DNA from: Gramella sp. KN1008
GTDB lineage: Bacteria > Bacteroidota > Bacteroidia > Flavobacteriales > Flavobacteriaceae
Reading direction: 5' to 3'
Length of the DNA: 64,000 bases
NCBI RefSeq assembly: GCF_004332155.1
Contig: NZ_SJDV01000010.1
Location: forward strand, 1 to 64,000
This document shows, one piece after another, positions 34,663 through 43,143 of this stretch. Made by a program: the position numbers and the translations under genes. The notes under the pieces are model-generated. The model saw only the letters and a program-made list of their open reading frames with translations, made no database searches and was not told the DNA's origin. The number at the start of each line of letters is the position of its first letter. Position 1 is the stretch's first letter.

Positions 34663-36330
34663 ATGAATAAATATTTTCTCCTTGGCATTTTTGCCTTTTC
34701 AATTCTATTTTCATCATGCAAAAATGAAAAAGATAATGCTGCAGAATCTGAAGAAACCAATAAAGATAAAATGGTTGCCGAAGGCATTGATATCGAAAAC
34801 CGCGTAAACCAGTATGCGGAAGTTAAACTAACCTCAGACCTTAACAACCTTTCTGAAAACCAGAAGAAGATCATCCCTCTCCTTATAGAGGCAGCTAAGA
34901 TCACAGATGAGTTATTCTGGTATCAGGCGTTTGGTGGCAGAGATACACTCATGCCTAAATTAGGGGAAATGTCGGCCGAATATGTCAATTTAAATTATGG
35001 TCCCTGGGACAGGTTGAATAACATGCAACCTTTCATTGAAGGATATGGTCCAAAACCTGAAGCCGCTAATTTTTATCCTTCAGATATGACTAAAGAAGAG
35101 TTCAATAATGCAGATCTTTCTAATAAGGAAAGCCTTTATACCTTTATCCGAAGAAATGACCAGGGTGACCTCACAGCGGTATGGTACCATGAAATGTTTC
35201 CTGAAAAACTTAATAAAGCTTCTGATTTATTAAAACAGGCCGCCGAACTTGCTGAAGATCCCGGGTTTAAAAAGTATTTGAATCTTAGGGCGGAAGCCTT
35301 CTTAACAGATGAATATTACGAAAGCGATGTGGCCTGGATGCAGATGAAAGATAATTCCATAGATATGGTTACCGGTCCTATAGAAACCTATGAGGACCGT
35401 CTATTTGGTAGCAAGGCGGCTTTTGAATCCTATGTTTTGATCAAGGATAAGGAGTGGAGCGAGCGATTGGCCAAATATGTAGCTTTCCTGCCCATGTTAC
35501 AGCGCGAATTGCCGGTGGAAGCCAAATATAAAAAGGATAGCCCTGGAACAGAATCAGACCTGAATGCGTATGACGTGGTATATTATGCAGGTGATTCCAA
35601 TGCCGGAAGTAAAACTATTGCCATCAACCTTCCGAACGATGAAAAGGTACAGCAGGAATATGGAAGCAGGCGTTTGCAATTGAAGAATGCCATGAGGGCT
35701 AAATATGACCAGATCCTAGTTCCTATTTCTGAAGAATTGATAGCTGAAGAGCAAAGGAAACATATCACTTTTGATGCGTTTTTTGCCAACACGATGTTTC
35801 ATGAGGTAGCGCACGGCCTTGGGATCAAGAATACCATTAATCAAAAAGGCACAGTACGAGAAGCCTTAAAAGAATATTCTTCTGCACTGGAAGAAGGAAA
35901 AGCTGATGTGCTGGGTATTTATATGATCACCAAACTCCACGACAAAGGTGAAATTAAGGATGCGGAGTTGATGGATTACTATGTTACTTTCCTTTCCAGT
36001 ATCTTCAGATCCGTACGTTTTGGTGCCTCTAGTGCCCATGGAAAGGCCAATATGGTAAGATTCAATTATTTTAAAGAAATGGGAGCTTTTACCCAGGATG
36101 AAACCGGAATGTATAGTGTAGATATGCCAAAGTTCAGAGAGGCGATAGATGCGCTTTCCAATGATATTCTTGTATTACAGGGAGAAGGAGATTATGAAGG
36201 TGCTGGAAGGCTTTTAAATGAAAAAGGGCAAATAGACAGTGAACTTGAAGCTTCACTGACACAACTATCGGAAAAGAACATTCCTGTAGACATTAAATTT
36301 GAACAGGGAACCAAGGTTTTAGGACTATAA
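34663..36330 (+). CDS. M49-like zinc dipeptidyl-peptidase lipoprotein
   Basis: 555 residues: a lipobox (SSC, Cys19) followed by KNEKDN, then a large helical domain and a zinc site HEVAH (H380, E381, H384) with the second motif EEGKAD at about 410-415. A pentapeptide HExxH with a downstream EExxxD fits the dipeptidyl-peptidase III (M49)-related family seen in Bacteroidota; classical DPP III has a six-residue HELLGH. The lipid anchor suggests it trims peptides at the cell envelope. It is a single gene with a bidirectional terminator. Confidence 0.75.
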   Translation: MNKYFLLGIFAFSILFSSCKNEKDNAAESEETNKDKMVAEGIDIENRVNQYAEVKLTSDLNNLSENQKKIIPLLIEAAKITDELFWYQAFGGRDTLMPKLGEMSAEYVNLNYGPWDRLNNMQPFIEGYGPKPEAANFYPSDMTKEEFNNADLSNKESLYTFIRRNDQGDLTAVWYHEMFPEKLNKASDLLKQAAELAEDPGFKKYLNLRAEAFLTDEYYESDVAWMQMKDNSIDMVTGPIETYEDRLFGSKAAFESYVLIKDKEWSERLAKYVAFLPMLQRELPVEAKYKKDSPGTESDLNAYDVVYYAGDSNAGSKTIAINLPNDEKVQQEYGSRRLQLKNAMRAKYDQILVPISEELIAEEQRKHITFDAFFANTMFHEVAHGLGIKNTINQKGTVREALKEYSSALEEGKADVLGIYMITKLHDKGEIKDAELMDYYVTFLSSIFRSVRFGASSAHGKANMVRFNYFKEMGAFTQDETGMYSVDMPKFREAIDALSNDILVLQGEGDYEGAGRLLNEKGQIDSELEASLTQLSEKNIPVDIKFEQGTKVLGL

Positions 36331-36342
36331 GAGTTTGTAAAT

Positions 36343-36377
36343 AAAAAGGCTGACCTTTTCATCAGGTCAGCCTTTTT
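36343..36377. terminator. Bidirectional terminator between convergent genes
   Basis: The 13-base stem AAAAAGGCTGACC / GGTCAGCCTTTTT has a 9-base loop. Its A- and T-rich flanks allow termination in both directions. Confidence 0.9.
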
Positions 36378-36386
36378 TTCTGATTT

Positions 36387-37880
36387 TTATGAAACGGTCT
36401 CGTGAACTTCTCTCGCGGCCCGTGCACCAGACCTCAGCGCACCTTCCATGGTACTTCTAAGGATTATGGTATGTTCGCCGCCAAAATGCACATTCCCATA
36501 AGGTGCCTGTAAATTTTTAAGATGTGCCGTGACATCTCCGGGTGCATACCAGCTTGGGCCTCCAAGGGAATATGGGTCCTGACTCCATCCTTTAACATGC
36601 CCCTTCATGAAATGATCCTCTATACCGGGATAAAGTTTTTTCATCTCCGTTTTCATTTTCGCAATAGTTTTTTCCGGAGCAGCTTTTTCAAGTTTAGGAG
36701 CTGATGGTCCTGCAACCATACTCTCAAGAATAGCAGGATTGTTTTCTATACCATTTGAATTTACTAGCGGGGTAATATCCCCCACTGGAAGATCTGTAAA
36801 TGCCATTCCCGAAACTTTATCTTTCATCCAGAAAGGCTTATCAACCTGCAAATAAGTTCTGGTAAGGTTAATTACCGGAACATCCTGTATGGCCTTTTTC
36901 TTACCGGCAGGCAAGGAAGGTTGGAATTCAACAGTTCCCAGTACCTTTAATGGGAATGTCACAATTACCTTATCAGCATTAAAATCTTTTAAAGCTCCAT
37001 TCTGTATTGCTGAAACCACTACTCCATTACCATTATCGCTAACCTTTTTTACCACGGTCTCATAACTGATATTCTCGCTCATTCTTTTTGCCATTTCTCG
37101 TGGAAGTGCATCATTCCCGTTTTTGAGAATGAAAGGCGCCGCACCCATAAAAAGCCCGGCATCTGAAACTGCCATGGAAAGTCCGGAGGTCTCACCTGGC
37201 ATCGCTGCAAACCACTGGGTGTTTTTGATAAGCTTGATGGCACCTTCACTTGCACCATTTTTCCGCAGATATTCTTCCAGCGAAATCTGGTCCAGGTGTA
37301 CAAGGGGAGCCTTATCCCATTTCTCAGGCTGACCTATCTCTTTTGGTAATGTTTGTAATATATATTTCTGTACGATTCCCATGGGTCCCAGTTTCTGTTC
37401 TTCAGCAGTGAGATCATAGGGCCAGTTAACAGTCTCGCCAGGCTTCGCATTTATCTTTTTCCCATTCAGATGATAGGTTATAGCAGAATCTGGAAAGGAC
37501 AACGGCACTTTTTCCAGTCCGAATTCATCGATGAATTTTAAGGCATGGGTATAAGTATTGGAATAAGCTGCAGCCCCTTCCTCGGCATGCAGGCCATTGG
37601 CAAAGGGTTCCCGGATGGTCGATACCCGACCTCCAGGCCTGTTTCTTGCCTCAAGCACCATTACCTCATGACCGGCCTCTCTAAGGTCCCAGGCGGCAGC
37701 CAGGCCTGCAAGTCCGGCACCAAGTACCAGTACCTTCTTAGGATTACTGGCAGGCCCATTAATAAAATTACTGGCTGAAAGTACTTCCGGAAACATGATT
37801 GTGGTTCCAAGAGCACCCATTCCCACGCTGAATTGTTTTACGAATAGTTTTCTTGAAATTCTTTTCTCTTCTTTTTTCAT
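36387..37880 (-). CDS. FAD-dependent amine oxidase (flavin monoamine oxidase family)
   Basis: 497 residues. The N-terminus ISRKLFVKQFSVGMGALGTT looks like a Tat-type signal with an incomplete twin Arg (S-R-K-x-F), suggesting export of a folded flavoprotein. The Rossmann FAD site is VLGAGLAGLAAA (G54-G59) with E77, followed by ARNRPGGRVST; the C-terminal FAD contact is HFGGEHTI. Family members oxidise primary amines or L-amino acids to aldehydes or keto acids, releasing peroxide. The substrate is not predictable. A possible -7 element lies upstream. Confidence 0.85.
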   Translation of the reverse strand: MKKEEKRISRKLFVKQFSVGMGALGTTIMFPEVLSASNFINGPASNPKKVLVLGAGLAGLAAAWDLREAGHEVMVLEARNRPGGRVSTIREPFANGLHAEEGAAAYSNTYTHALKFIDEFGLEKVPLSFPDSAITYHLNGKKINAKPGETVNWPYDLTAEEQKLGPMGIVQKYILQTLPKEIGQPEKWDKAPLVHLDQISLEEYLRKNGASEGAIKLIKNTQWFAAMPGETSGLSMAVSDAGLFMGAAPFILKNGNDALPREMAKRMSENISYETVVKKVSDNGNGVVVSAIQNGALKDFNADKVIVTFPLKVLGTVEFQPSLPAGKKKAIQDVPVINLTRTYLQVDKPFWMKDKVSGMAFTDLPVGDITPLVNSNGIENNPAILESMVAGPSAPKLEKAAPEKTIAKMKTEMKKLYPGIEDHFMKGHVKGWSQDPYSLGGPSWYAPGDVTAHLKNLQAPYGNVHFGGEHTIILRSTMEGALRSGARAAREVHETVS

Positions 37881-37961
37881 TTTGATTGGTTTGGTTATAA
37901 AAGACTGGAATCAAAAAAGCCAATTAGCAGCAGGGTTAATAATCTGGCTTTCAATTAATAA

Positions 37962-37969
37962 CAAACCTA
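37962..37969 (-). promoter_or_regulatory. Possible -7 element for the amine oxidase
   Basis: The minus strand reads TAGGTTTG, matching TAnnTTTG, 82 bases before the start codon. Confidence 0.3.
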
Positions 37970-38054
37970 AATGTAATGAAAATCTAAAGGAAAGAAAAAT
38001 ATACACCTTTCCTGATAAGAATATCAGATAAGGGAAATCTTAGAAAGCTAGGTT

Positions 38055-38738
38055 TTAATCCGTTTGCAGAAGAGGTTTGATCACTTCCCAGACATTATCA
38101 GTCACAATCCTATAGCCTTCGGCAGTAGGGTGAATTCCATCATCCTGGTTAAGTTCCGGTCTTCCCGCAACATCTTCTAATAGAAAAGGAATTAGCTCAA
38201 TATCGTTTTTTTCGGCAAGCTCTGGAAAGATATTTCGAAATTCTGTAGTGTACTCCTGCCCCATATTAGGTGGGATCTGCATCCCCGCCAAAACTATCTT
38301 GGCTTCGGGATTCTTTTCTCTTACAATGTCTACGATCTCCTGAAGATTTCTTTTGGTCTCTTCTAACGGGATTCCACGAAGGCCATCATTTGCGCCCAGT
38401 TCCAGCACAAAAATATCCACATTCTGATTCAATACCCATTCAACCCTGTTTTTCCCGCTAGCCGTGGTCTCTCCACTCAAACCAGCATTTACAACCTCAT
38501 AAGGCAGATCAAGAGAATCAATCTTCGCCTGGATCTGGGCAGGAAAAGCTTCTTCGGTTTCAAGTCCGTATCCAGCCGTAAGGCTATTTCCAAAAAAGAG
38601 AATAACTCCATTTTCCTGCTGGGTATCCTGCTGAGCGACATTTTCCTCTTTCTTTTCCTCTTTTTGATTCTTTTCACTGTTTCCGCAGGCAGAAAGTAAA
38701 ACAAAGAATAAAGAACAAACAATTAATAAGCTTCTCAT
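38055..38738 (-). CDS. TesA-like arylesterase/lysophospholipase (SGNH hydrolase) lipoprotein
   Basis: 227 residues with a lipobox (SAC, Cys18) and a charged linker. The SGNH hydrolase fold shows FFGNSLTAGYG (nucleophile Ser52), GAND and the C-terminal Asp-His pair in DDGIHPTAEGY. The first block is GNSL rather than GDSL, a variant I believe is common among Bacteroidota members. It is divergent from a YbbA/YbbP-type ABC transporter, the same arrangement as tesA-ybbAP in E. coli. The likely role is hydrolysis of short acyl or aryl esters or lysophospholipids in the envelope. Confidence 0.85.
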   Translation of the reverse strand: MRSLLIVCSLFFVLLSACGNSEKNQKEEKKEENVAQQDTQQENGVILFFGNSLTAGYGLETEEAFPAQIQAKIDSLDLPYEVVNAGLSGETTASGKNRVEWVLNQNVDIFVLELGANDGLRGIPLEETKRNLQEIVDIVREKNPEAKIVLAGMQIPPNMGQEYTTEFRNIFPELAEKNDIELIPFLLEDVAGRPELNQDDGIHPTAEGYRIVTDNVWEVIKPLLQTD

Positions 38739-38807
38739 AATACAGGAAATTAAATCAAAATCATTTCATTATTTTGTTGGTCCAAAATAGAAAAACAAAA
38801 ACGAAAG

Positions 38808-39488
38808 ATGGCAAAGATATTAAACGTACAAAACTTAAAGAAAAGCTATTCCAGCGGTTCAAAGAAGTTAACTGTACTTCATGATATCAATTTTGATATT
38901 GAAGAGCAAGAAACCTTTGCCATTGTGGGACCATCCGGTAGTGGGAAAACTACTTTGCTTGGCCTCTGTGCGGGGCTGGATGAAGCCGACTCAGGTAGCA
39001 TCGAACTGTGTGGAACGTCCCTTAGCGATCTTAATGAAGACCAGAGAGCGCTTCTAAGAAACAAGGAAGTCGGCTTTGTTTTTCAGGATTTCCAGCTTAT
39101 TCCTACCCTTACTGCTCTTGAAAATGTAGCGGTTCCCCTGGAATTACGTGGAGATAAGAGGGCTGTTGAAGTAAGCAGGGAACTATTGACCAAGGTAGGC
39201 CTTGGTGATCGTTTTGATCATTATCCTTCGCAATTATCAGGAGGAGAACAGCAACGGGTAGCCCTTGCAAGAGCATTCAGTAACAGGCCATCGATTCTTT
39301 TTGCCGATGAACCAACGGGAAATCTTGATGAGGAAACAGGAAAGAAAGTAGTAGACCTCCTTATCGAACTTAATAAAGAAGCAGGAACAACCCTGGTGAT
39401 CGTGACCCATGACCTTGAACTGGCTCAGAAAACACAGCGAATACTGAGACTCAAAGGTGGAAAAGTACTGGAAAACCAGAAAGTATAA
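38808..39488 (+). CDS. ABC transporter ATP-binding protein (YbbA/LolD-like)
   Basis: 226 residues with Walker A GPSGSGKTTLL, signature LSGGEQQRVALARA, Walker B ILFADEPTGNLD and the switch His in VTHD. It belongs to the MacB/LolD/FtsE class that pairs with FtsX-like permeases. The permease gene starts seven bases after its stop. Divergence from the TesA-like gene points to the YbbA subgroup. Confidence 0.92.
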   Translation: MAKILNVQNLKKSYSSGSKKLTVLHDINFDIEEQETFAIVGPSGSGKTTLLGLCAGLDEADSGSIELCGTSLSDLNEDQRALLRNKEVGFVFQDFQLIPTLTALENVAVPLELRGDKRAVEVSRELLTKVGLGDRFDHYPSQLSGGEQQRVALARAFSNRPSILFADEPTGNLDEETGKKVVDLLIELNKEAGTTLVIVTHDLELAQKTQRILRLKGGKVLENQKV

Positions 39489-39495
39489 TTTAGCA

Positions 39496-42048
39496 ATGCA
39501 TCATCACAATCAATCAAATAAAGCAGGTTTTGGATGGCTCCTTAAAATGGCTCTCAGAGATGGGAAGGCCAGTAGCAGGAAACTGATACTCTTTATGGCT
39601 TCCATAGTGCTGGGTATCGCGGCTGTGGTATCTATCCAGTCTTTCAGCAATAACCTTAAGAAGAATATCGCACTCCAGTCTAAAGCCCTGATGGGTGCCG
39701 ATTACATCATAGACAGTGATAAGACACCTACTGAAAGGGTTTCGTTCATAATCGATTCCCTGGGAGGGTCTGAAGGAAAAGAGATCAGTTTTGCTTCTAT
39801 GGCCGCTTTTCCCGGAAAGGAAGGGACAAAACTGGTTCAGGTAAGGGGAATAGAAGGTGATTTTCCATTTTATGGAGAACTGGAGACCAAACCGGCTTCA
39901 GCAGCTACTGCATACCAGGAAAAGGAGGGCGCTCTCCTGGATGCGACAGTAATGCTGCAACTAGGCATTGAGCCGGGAGATAACATCAAGATTGGAAACA
40001 TCAGCTTACCCATTGTGGGAGCTTTGAAATCGGTGCCTGGAAGCTCAGCGGTCTTTAGTTCTGTGGCTCCTCCGGTGCTTATCCCATATAAATTTATCGA
40101 GCAAACAGGGCTCGTTCAAACCGGAAGCCGTATCAGGTATAAGTATTACTTCCTTGCCGATCCAAAGCTGGATATGGAAAAATTTGATGAACAGCTGGAT
40201 CCTATCCTGGATGCCAATGACGCCGATCTTGATACTCATACCTCTACCAGCGAACGAATGGGCAGGCGCTATGAGAACTTCGGTAAATTTCTCAATCTTG
40301 TTGCGTTTATAGCGCTATTACTGGGCTGCGTTGGTATTGCCAGTGCGATTCATATTTACATAAAGGAAAAGCTGAAGTCTATTGCCGTTCTTAAATGTAT
40401 TGGAGCGACCAAAAAACAAACATTCCTTATCTATCTCCTTCAGATCTCAATGATAGGCCTGGTGGGGGGGATAATAGGAACAGGGCTGGGATTGATACTT
40501 CAACAACTTTTCCCCCTGATCTTACAGGATTTCATTCCGGTAGATGTTGAAATTTCATTCGCACCCAGGGTTATTTTTATGGGAGTATTGCTGGGGATAT
40601 TCATGTCTGTCCTTTTTGCGATGTATCCTTTGATAGGAACTTTATATGTTTCCCCTCTTCATACTTTAAGAGTTCAGGATGCCAGCCCTAAAAGGTCCAA
40701 AAAAGCCGGTCTGCTTGTCTTATCGGCTATCTTCATTTTTATTTTCCTTTTCTCTTTCTGGTTACTGGAAGACTGGGAATACTCCATATCATTTGTGGTG
40801 GGTATCATAGTGACATTTTCACTTGTTGCCGGAGTGGCCAACCTTTTTATGAAAATGATCAAAAAGTATTTTCCTTCTAGCTGGGGATTTGTTCCCAGGC
40901 AAAGCCTTCTGAACCTTTTCCGTCCACAGAATCAAACATTGATACTGGTGCTCGCAATTGGAATCGGGACTTTTCTTATAAGCACCCTGTATTTCACAAA
41001 AGATCTGCTATTAGCACAAGCCTCACTGGAAGACCAGTCCAATAGTCCCAATATGATCCTGCTGGACGTTCAATCAGACCAAAGTGAAAAAGTTACATCA
41101 ACCATCAATGACCAGGACCTGGCAGTAGTTGAAAATATACCTATTGTGACAATGAGGGTACAGAGTATCAAGGGTAAATCTGCAAACGAGATCAGAAAGG
41201 ATACCGTGTCAAGAGTCAATGGATGGGTACTTAATCATGAATTTCGAACAACCTATAGGGACACATTAATTTCCTCAGAAGTACTTGATCAGGGAGAATG
41301 GATAGGAAAAAAACCTGAAAAAGGAATGGTGCCAATTTCAGTAAGTGACAACTTTGCTGAAGATGCCAAAGTAAGTGTTGGAGACGAAGTAAGCTTTAAT
41401 GTTCAGGGTGTCATTCTCAAAACAGTTGTGGGTAGTATACGAACCGTAGACTGGAGCCGGATGCAACTAAACTTTTCTATCGTCTTCCCTACCGGGGTTC
41501 TTGAAGACGCGCCACAGTTCAGAGTGCTTACCACAAAGGTGCCCGATGAAGCCAGCTCAGCTTCATTACAACAGGCTTTAGTGGCTGATTTTCCAAATGT
41601 TACTATCATTGATCTGCGACAGGTCTTAAGCCTAATAGAAAGGATTCTAAACAGGATCTCCTGGCTGATCAATTTCATGGCATTCTTCAGCATTCTCACC
41701 GGGATCATCGTACTTATAGGTGCGGTAAGAACCAGTAAATATCAACGTATTAAAGAGAGTGTGCTTTTAAGAACCATTGGTGCAAAAAGTGATCAGATCC
41801 TTAAGATCCTAGCCCTGGAATATTTCTACCTGGGAGTTCTGGGCGGACTTTCCGGTATTCTGCTATCTCTTATAAGCAGTCAATTGCTGGGGTTGTTTGT
41901 ATTTGAGACTTCGTTTGTGCCCTCATGGATCCCATTTATTGTTCTATTTCCAGGGATAACTCTACTTGTAATGGCAATAGGATTAGGCAACAGCATCAGT
42001 GTTATAAAGAGTCCTCCTCTGGTCGTGCTCAGGAAAGAACTGGCTTAA
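39496..42048 (+). CDS. ABC transporter permease (YbbP-like, two FtsX domains)
   Basis: About 850 residues from the ATG at 39496 (MHHHNQSNKAGFG); an in-frame start upstream would overlap the ATPase gene. It has an N-terminal membrane segment, a periplasmic MacB-like core and a first FtsX domain around 260-400 (LGCVGIASAIHIYIKEKLKSIAVLKCIGATKKQ). A second periplasmic part and FtsX domain follow near 720-845 (SVLLRTIGAKSDQ). This two-FtsX layout is that of YbbP. The transported substrate is unknown; a lipid-linked or envelope role is inferred from TesA linkage. Its stop lies two bases from that of the convergent gene. Confidence 0.88.
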   Translation: MHHHNQSNKAGFGWLLKMALRDGKASSRKLILFMASIVLGIAAVVSIQSFSNNLKKNIALQSKALMGADYIIDSDKTPTERVSFIIDSLGGSEGKEISFASMAAFPGKEGTKLVQVRGIEGDFPFYGELETKPASAATAYQEKEGALLDATVMLQLGIEPGDNIKIGNISLPIVGALKSVPGSSAVFSSVAPPVLIPYKFIEQTGLVQTGSRIRYKYYFLADPKLDMEKFDEQLDPILDANDADLDTHTSTSERMGRRYENFGKFLNLVAFIALLLGCVGIASAIHIYIKEKLKSIAVLKCIGATKKQTFLIYLLQISMIGLVGGIIGTGLGLILQQLFPLILQDFIPVDVEISFAPRVIFMGVLLGIFMSVLFAMYPLIGTLYVSPLHTLRVQDASPKRSKKAGLLVLSAIFIFIFLFSFWLLEDWEYSISFVVGIIVTFSLVAGVANLFMKMIKKYFPSSWGFVPRQSLLNLFRPQNQTLILVLAIGIGTFLISTLYFTKDLLLAQASLEDQSNSPNMILLDVQSDQSEKVTSTINDQDLAVVENIPIVTMRVQSIKGKSANEIRKDTVSRVNGWVLNHEFRTTYRDTLISSEVLDQGEWIGKKPEKGMVPISVSDNFAEDAKVSVGDEVSFNVQGVILKTVVGSIRTVDWSRMQLNFSIVFPTGVLEDAPQFRVLTTKVPDEASSASLQQALVADFPNVTIIDLRQVLSLIERILNRISWLINFMAFFSILTGIIVLIGAVRTSKYQRIKESVLLRTIGAKSDQILKILALEYFYLGVLGGLSGILLSLISSQLLGLFVFETSFVPSWIPFIVLFPGITLLVMAIGLGNSISVIKSPPLVVLRKELA

Positions 42049-42050
42049 TC

Positions 42051-43133
42051 TTAATAATCCCGGAAGACCATGTGCTGGTAGGCGGTTTGCAGATCACGCC
42101 AACATTCCTGGACAGGATGATCCCGGTTAATTACATCCATTCCCAATAAGGGAATTATCTGGGAAGTTTTCCTGTAACAGTATTTACTAAGGTCGATACT
42201 TATCTTCTGCAACTTCTTTTTTCGAAGATCCCTATTCTTTATGTGGCCTTGCCAGCTATTACCAACAACCTCGTAAAATTTAGCAGAATCCAATTGTAAT
42301 TCTTTCTGAAAATCTGAAAGCAGATGTTCCACCTTATGATATTTCTGGGGTTGAAATTTTTTCCAGACAGGCATTTTTTCCCTGGTGATATTACTTATTT
42401 CGTACCAAAGGCTTCGGGTTATCCCAAGTACAACAGGTGCAAAACAGACTCTCGCGAAAAGATCAAAAGGATAACTACCTAAAGGATATTCAAATGTCTT
42501 AGGCGTATGGGAAAGGTGAAAGAAGTTCTCTTCAGGAAGAAAAACATTGCGGGCCACGATCCTGTGACTGCAGGTAAGTTCCAATCCAACGGCATTCCAG
42601 TTGCGCACAATCTCAACCTGATCCTTAGGCAAAATGACCGCCGCTGTCTCTCCTTCCTTATCGATTACCGCGGTAAAAAGCGAAGCCTGTTCACTGCCAC
42701 TGCAATAATCCCAGCTTCCGTTCACATTATAAAGCTGCCTGCTTGGTTCGGCATTACCATCGGGTTTGCCACTGCCCGCCACCAGGGCTTCGACAGGTTT
42801 AAAATATTTTTGTCTTAAATTTTCACTCAGGTATTGAGAAAAATATCCACCTCCCACTCCAATCGCCAGCAACCAGCCCCAGTTTCCATCGAGTTGAGAA
42901 GCATTTTCTATCCATTTTGCTCCGGTCTTCAGGTCAAGTTCGAGCCCGCCCAGAGAGCTCTCAATAAACATCTTAAAGAGCCTTGCTTTATAGTGCTCCT
43001 GTAACGCCTCTTCATTTAGCTTGCCTTTTTCAAGAAGATTCTGGTCCTTAAAGAAATTTCTGAATTTCAGATGATTGCTACGAATCCATTCTGAATCATC
43101 ATTTTGTATAGCTGCAATTGCCGGTTCCCACAT
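42051..43133 (-). CDS. Acyl-CoA dehydrogenase-like flavoprotein
   Basis: 360 residues with the three-part helical/beta-barrel/helical texture of the acyl-CoA dehydrogenase superfamily: GGLELDLKTGAKWIENASQLDGNWGWLLA, then GSGKPDGNAEPSRQ and NVNGSWDYCSGSEQASLFTAV in the barrel. The catalytic Glu is not obvious, so it may instead be a flavin-dependent monooxygenase-like member. Its start lies 10 bases after the TonB receptor stop on the same strand, so they are probably cotranscribed. There is no room for a terminator before the convergent permease. Confidence 0.65.
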   Translation of the reverse strand: MWEPAIAAIQNDDSEWIRSNHLKFRNFFKDQNLLEKGKLNEEALQEHYKARLFKMFIESSLGGLELDLKTGAKWIENASQLDGNWGWLLAIGVGGGYFSQYLSENLRQKYFKPVEALVAGSGKPDGNAEPSRQLYNVNGSWDYCSGSEQASLFTAVIDKEGETAAVILPKDQVEIVRNWNAVGLELTCSHRIVARNVFLPEENFFHLSHTPKTFEYPLGSYPFDLFARVCFAPVVLGITRSLWYEISNITREKMPVWKKFQPQKYHKVEHLLSDFQKELQLDSAKFYEVVGNSWQGHIKNRDLRKKKLQKISIDLSKYCYRKTSQIIPLLGMDVINRDHPVQECWRDLQTAYQHMVFRDY

Positions 43134-43143
43134 GTCTCAAAGA

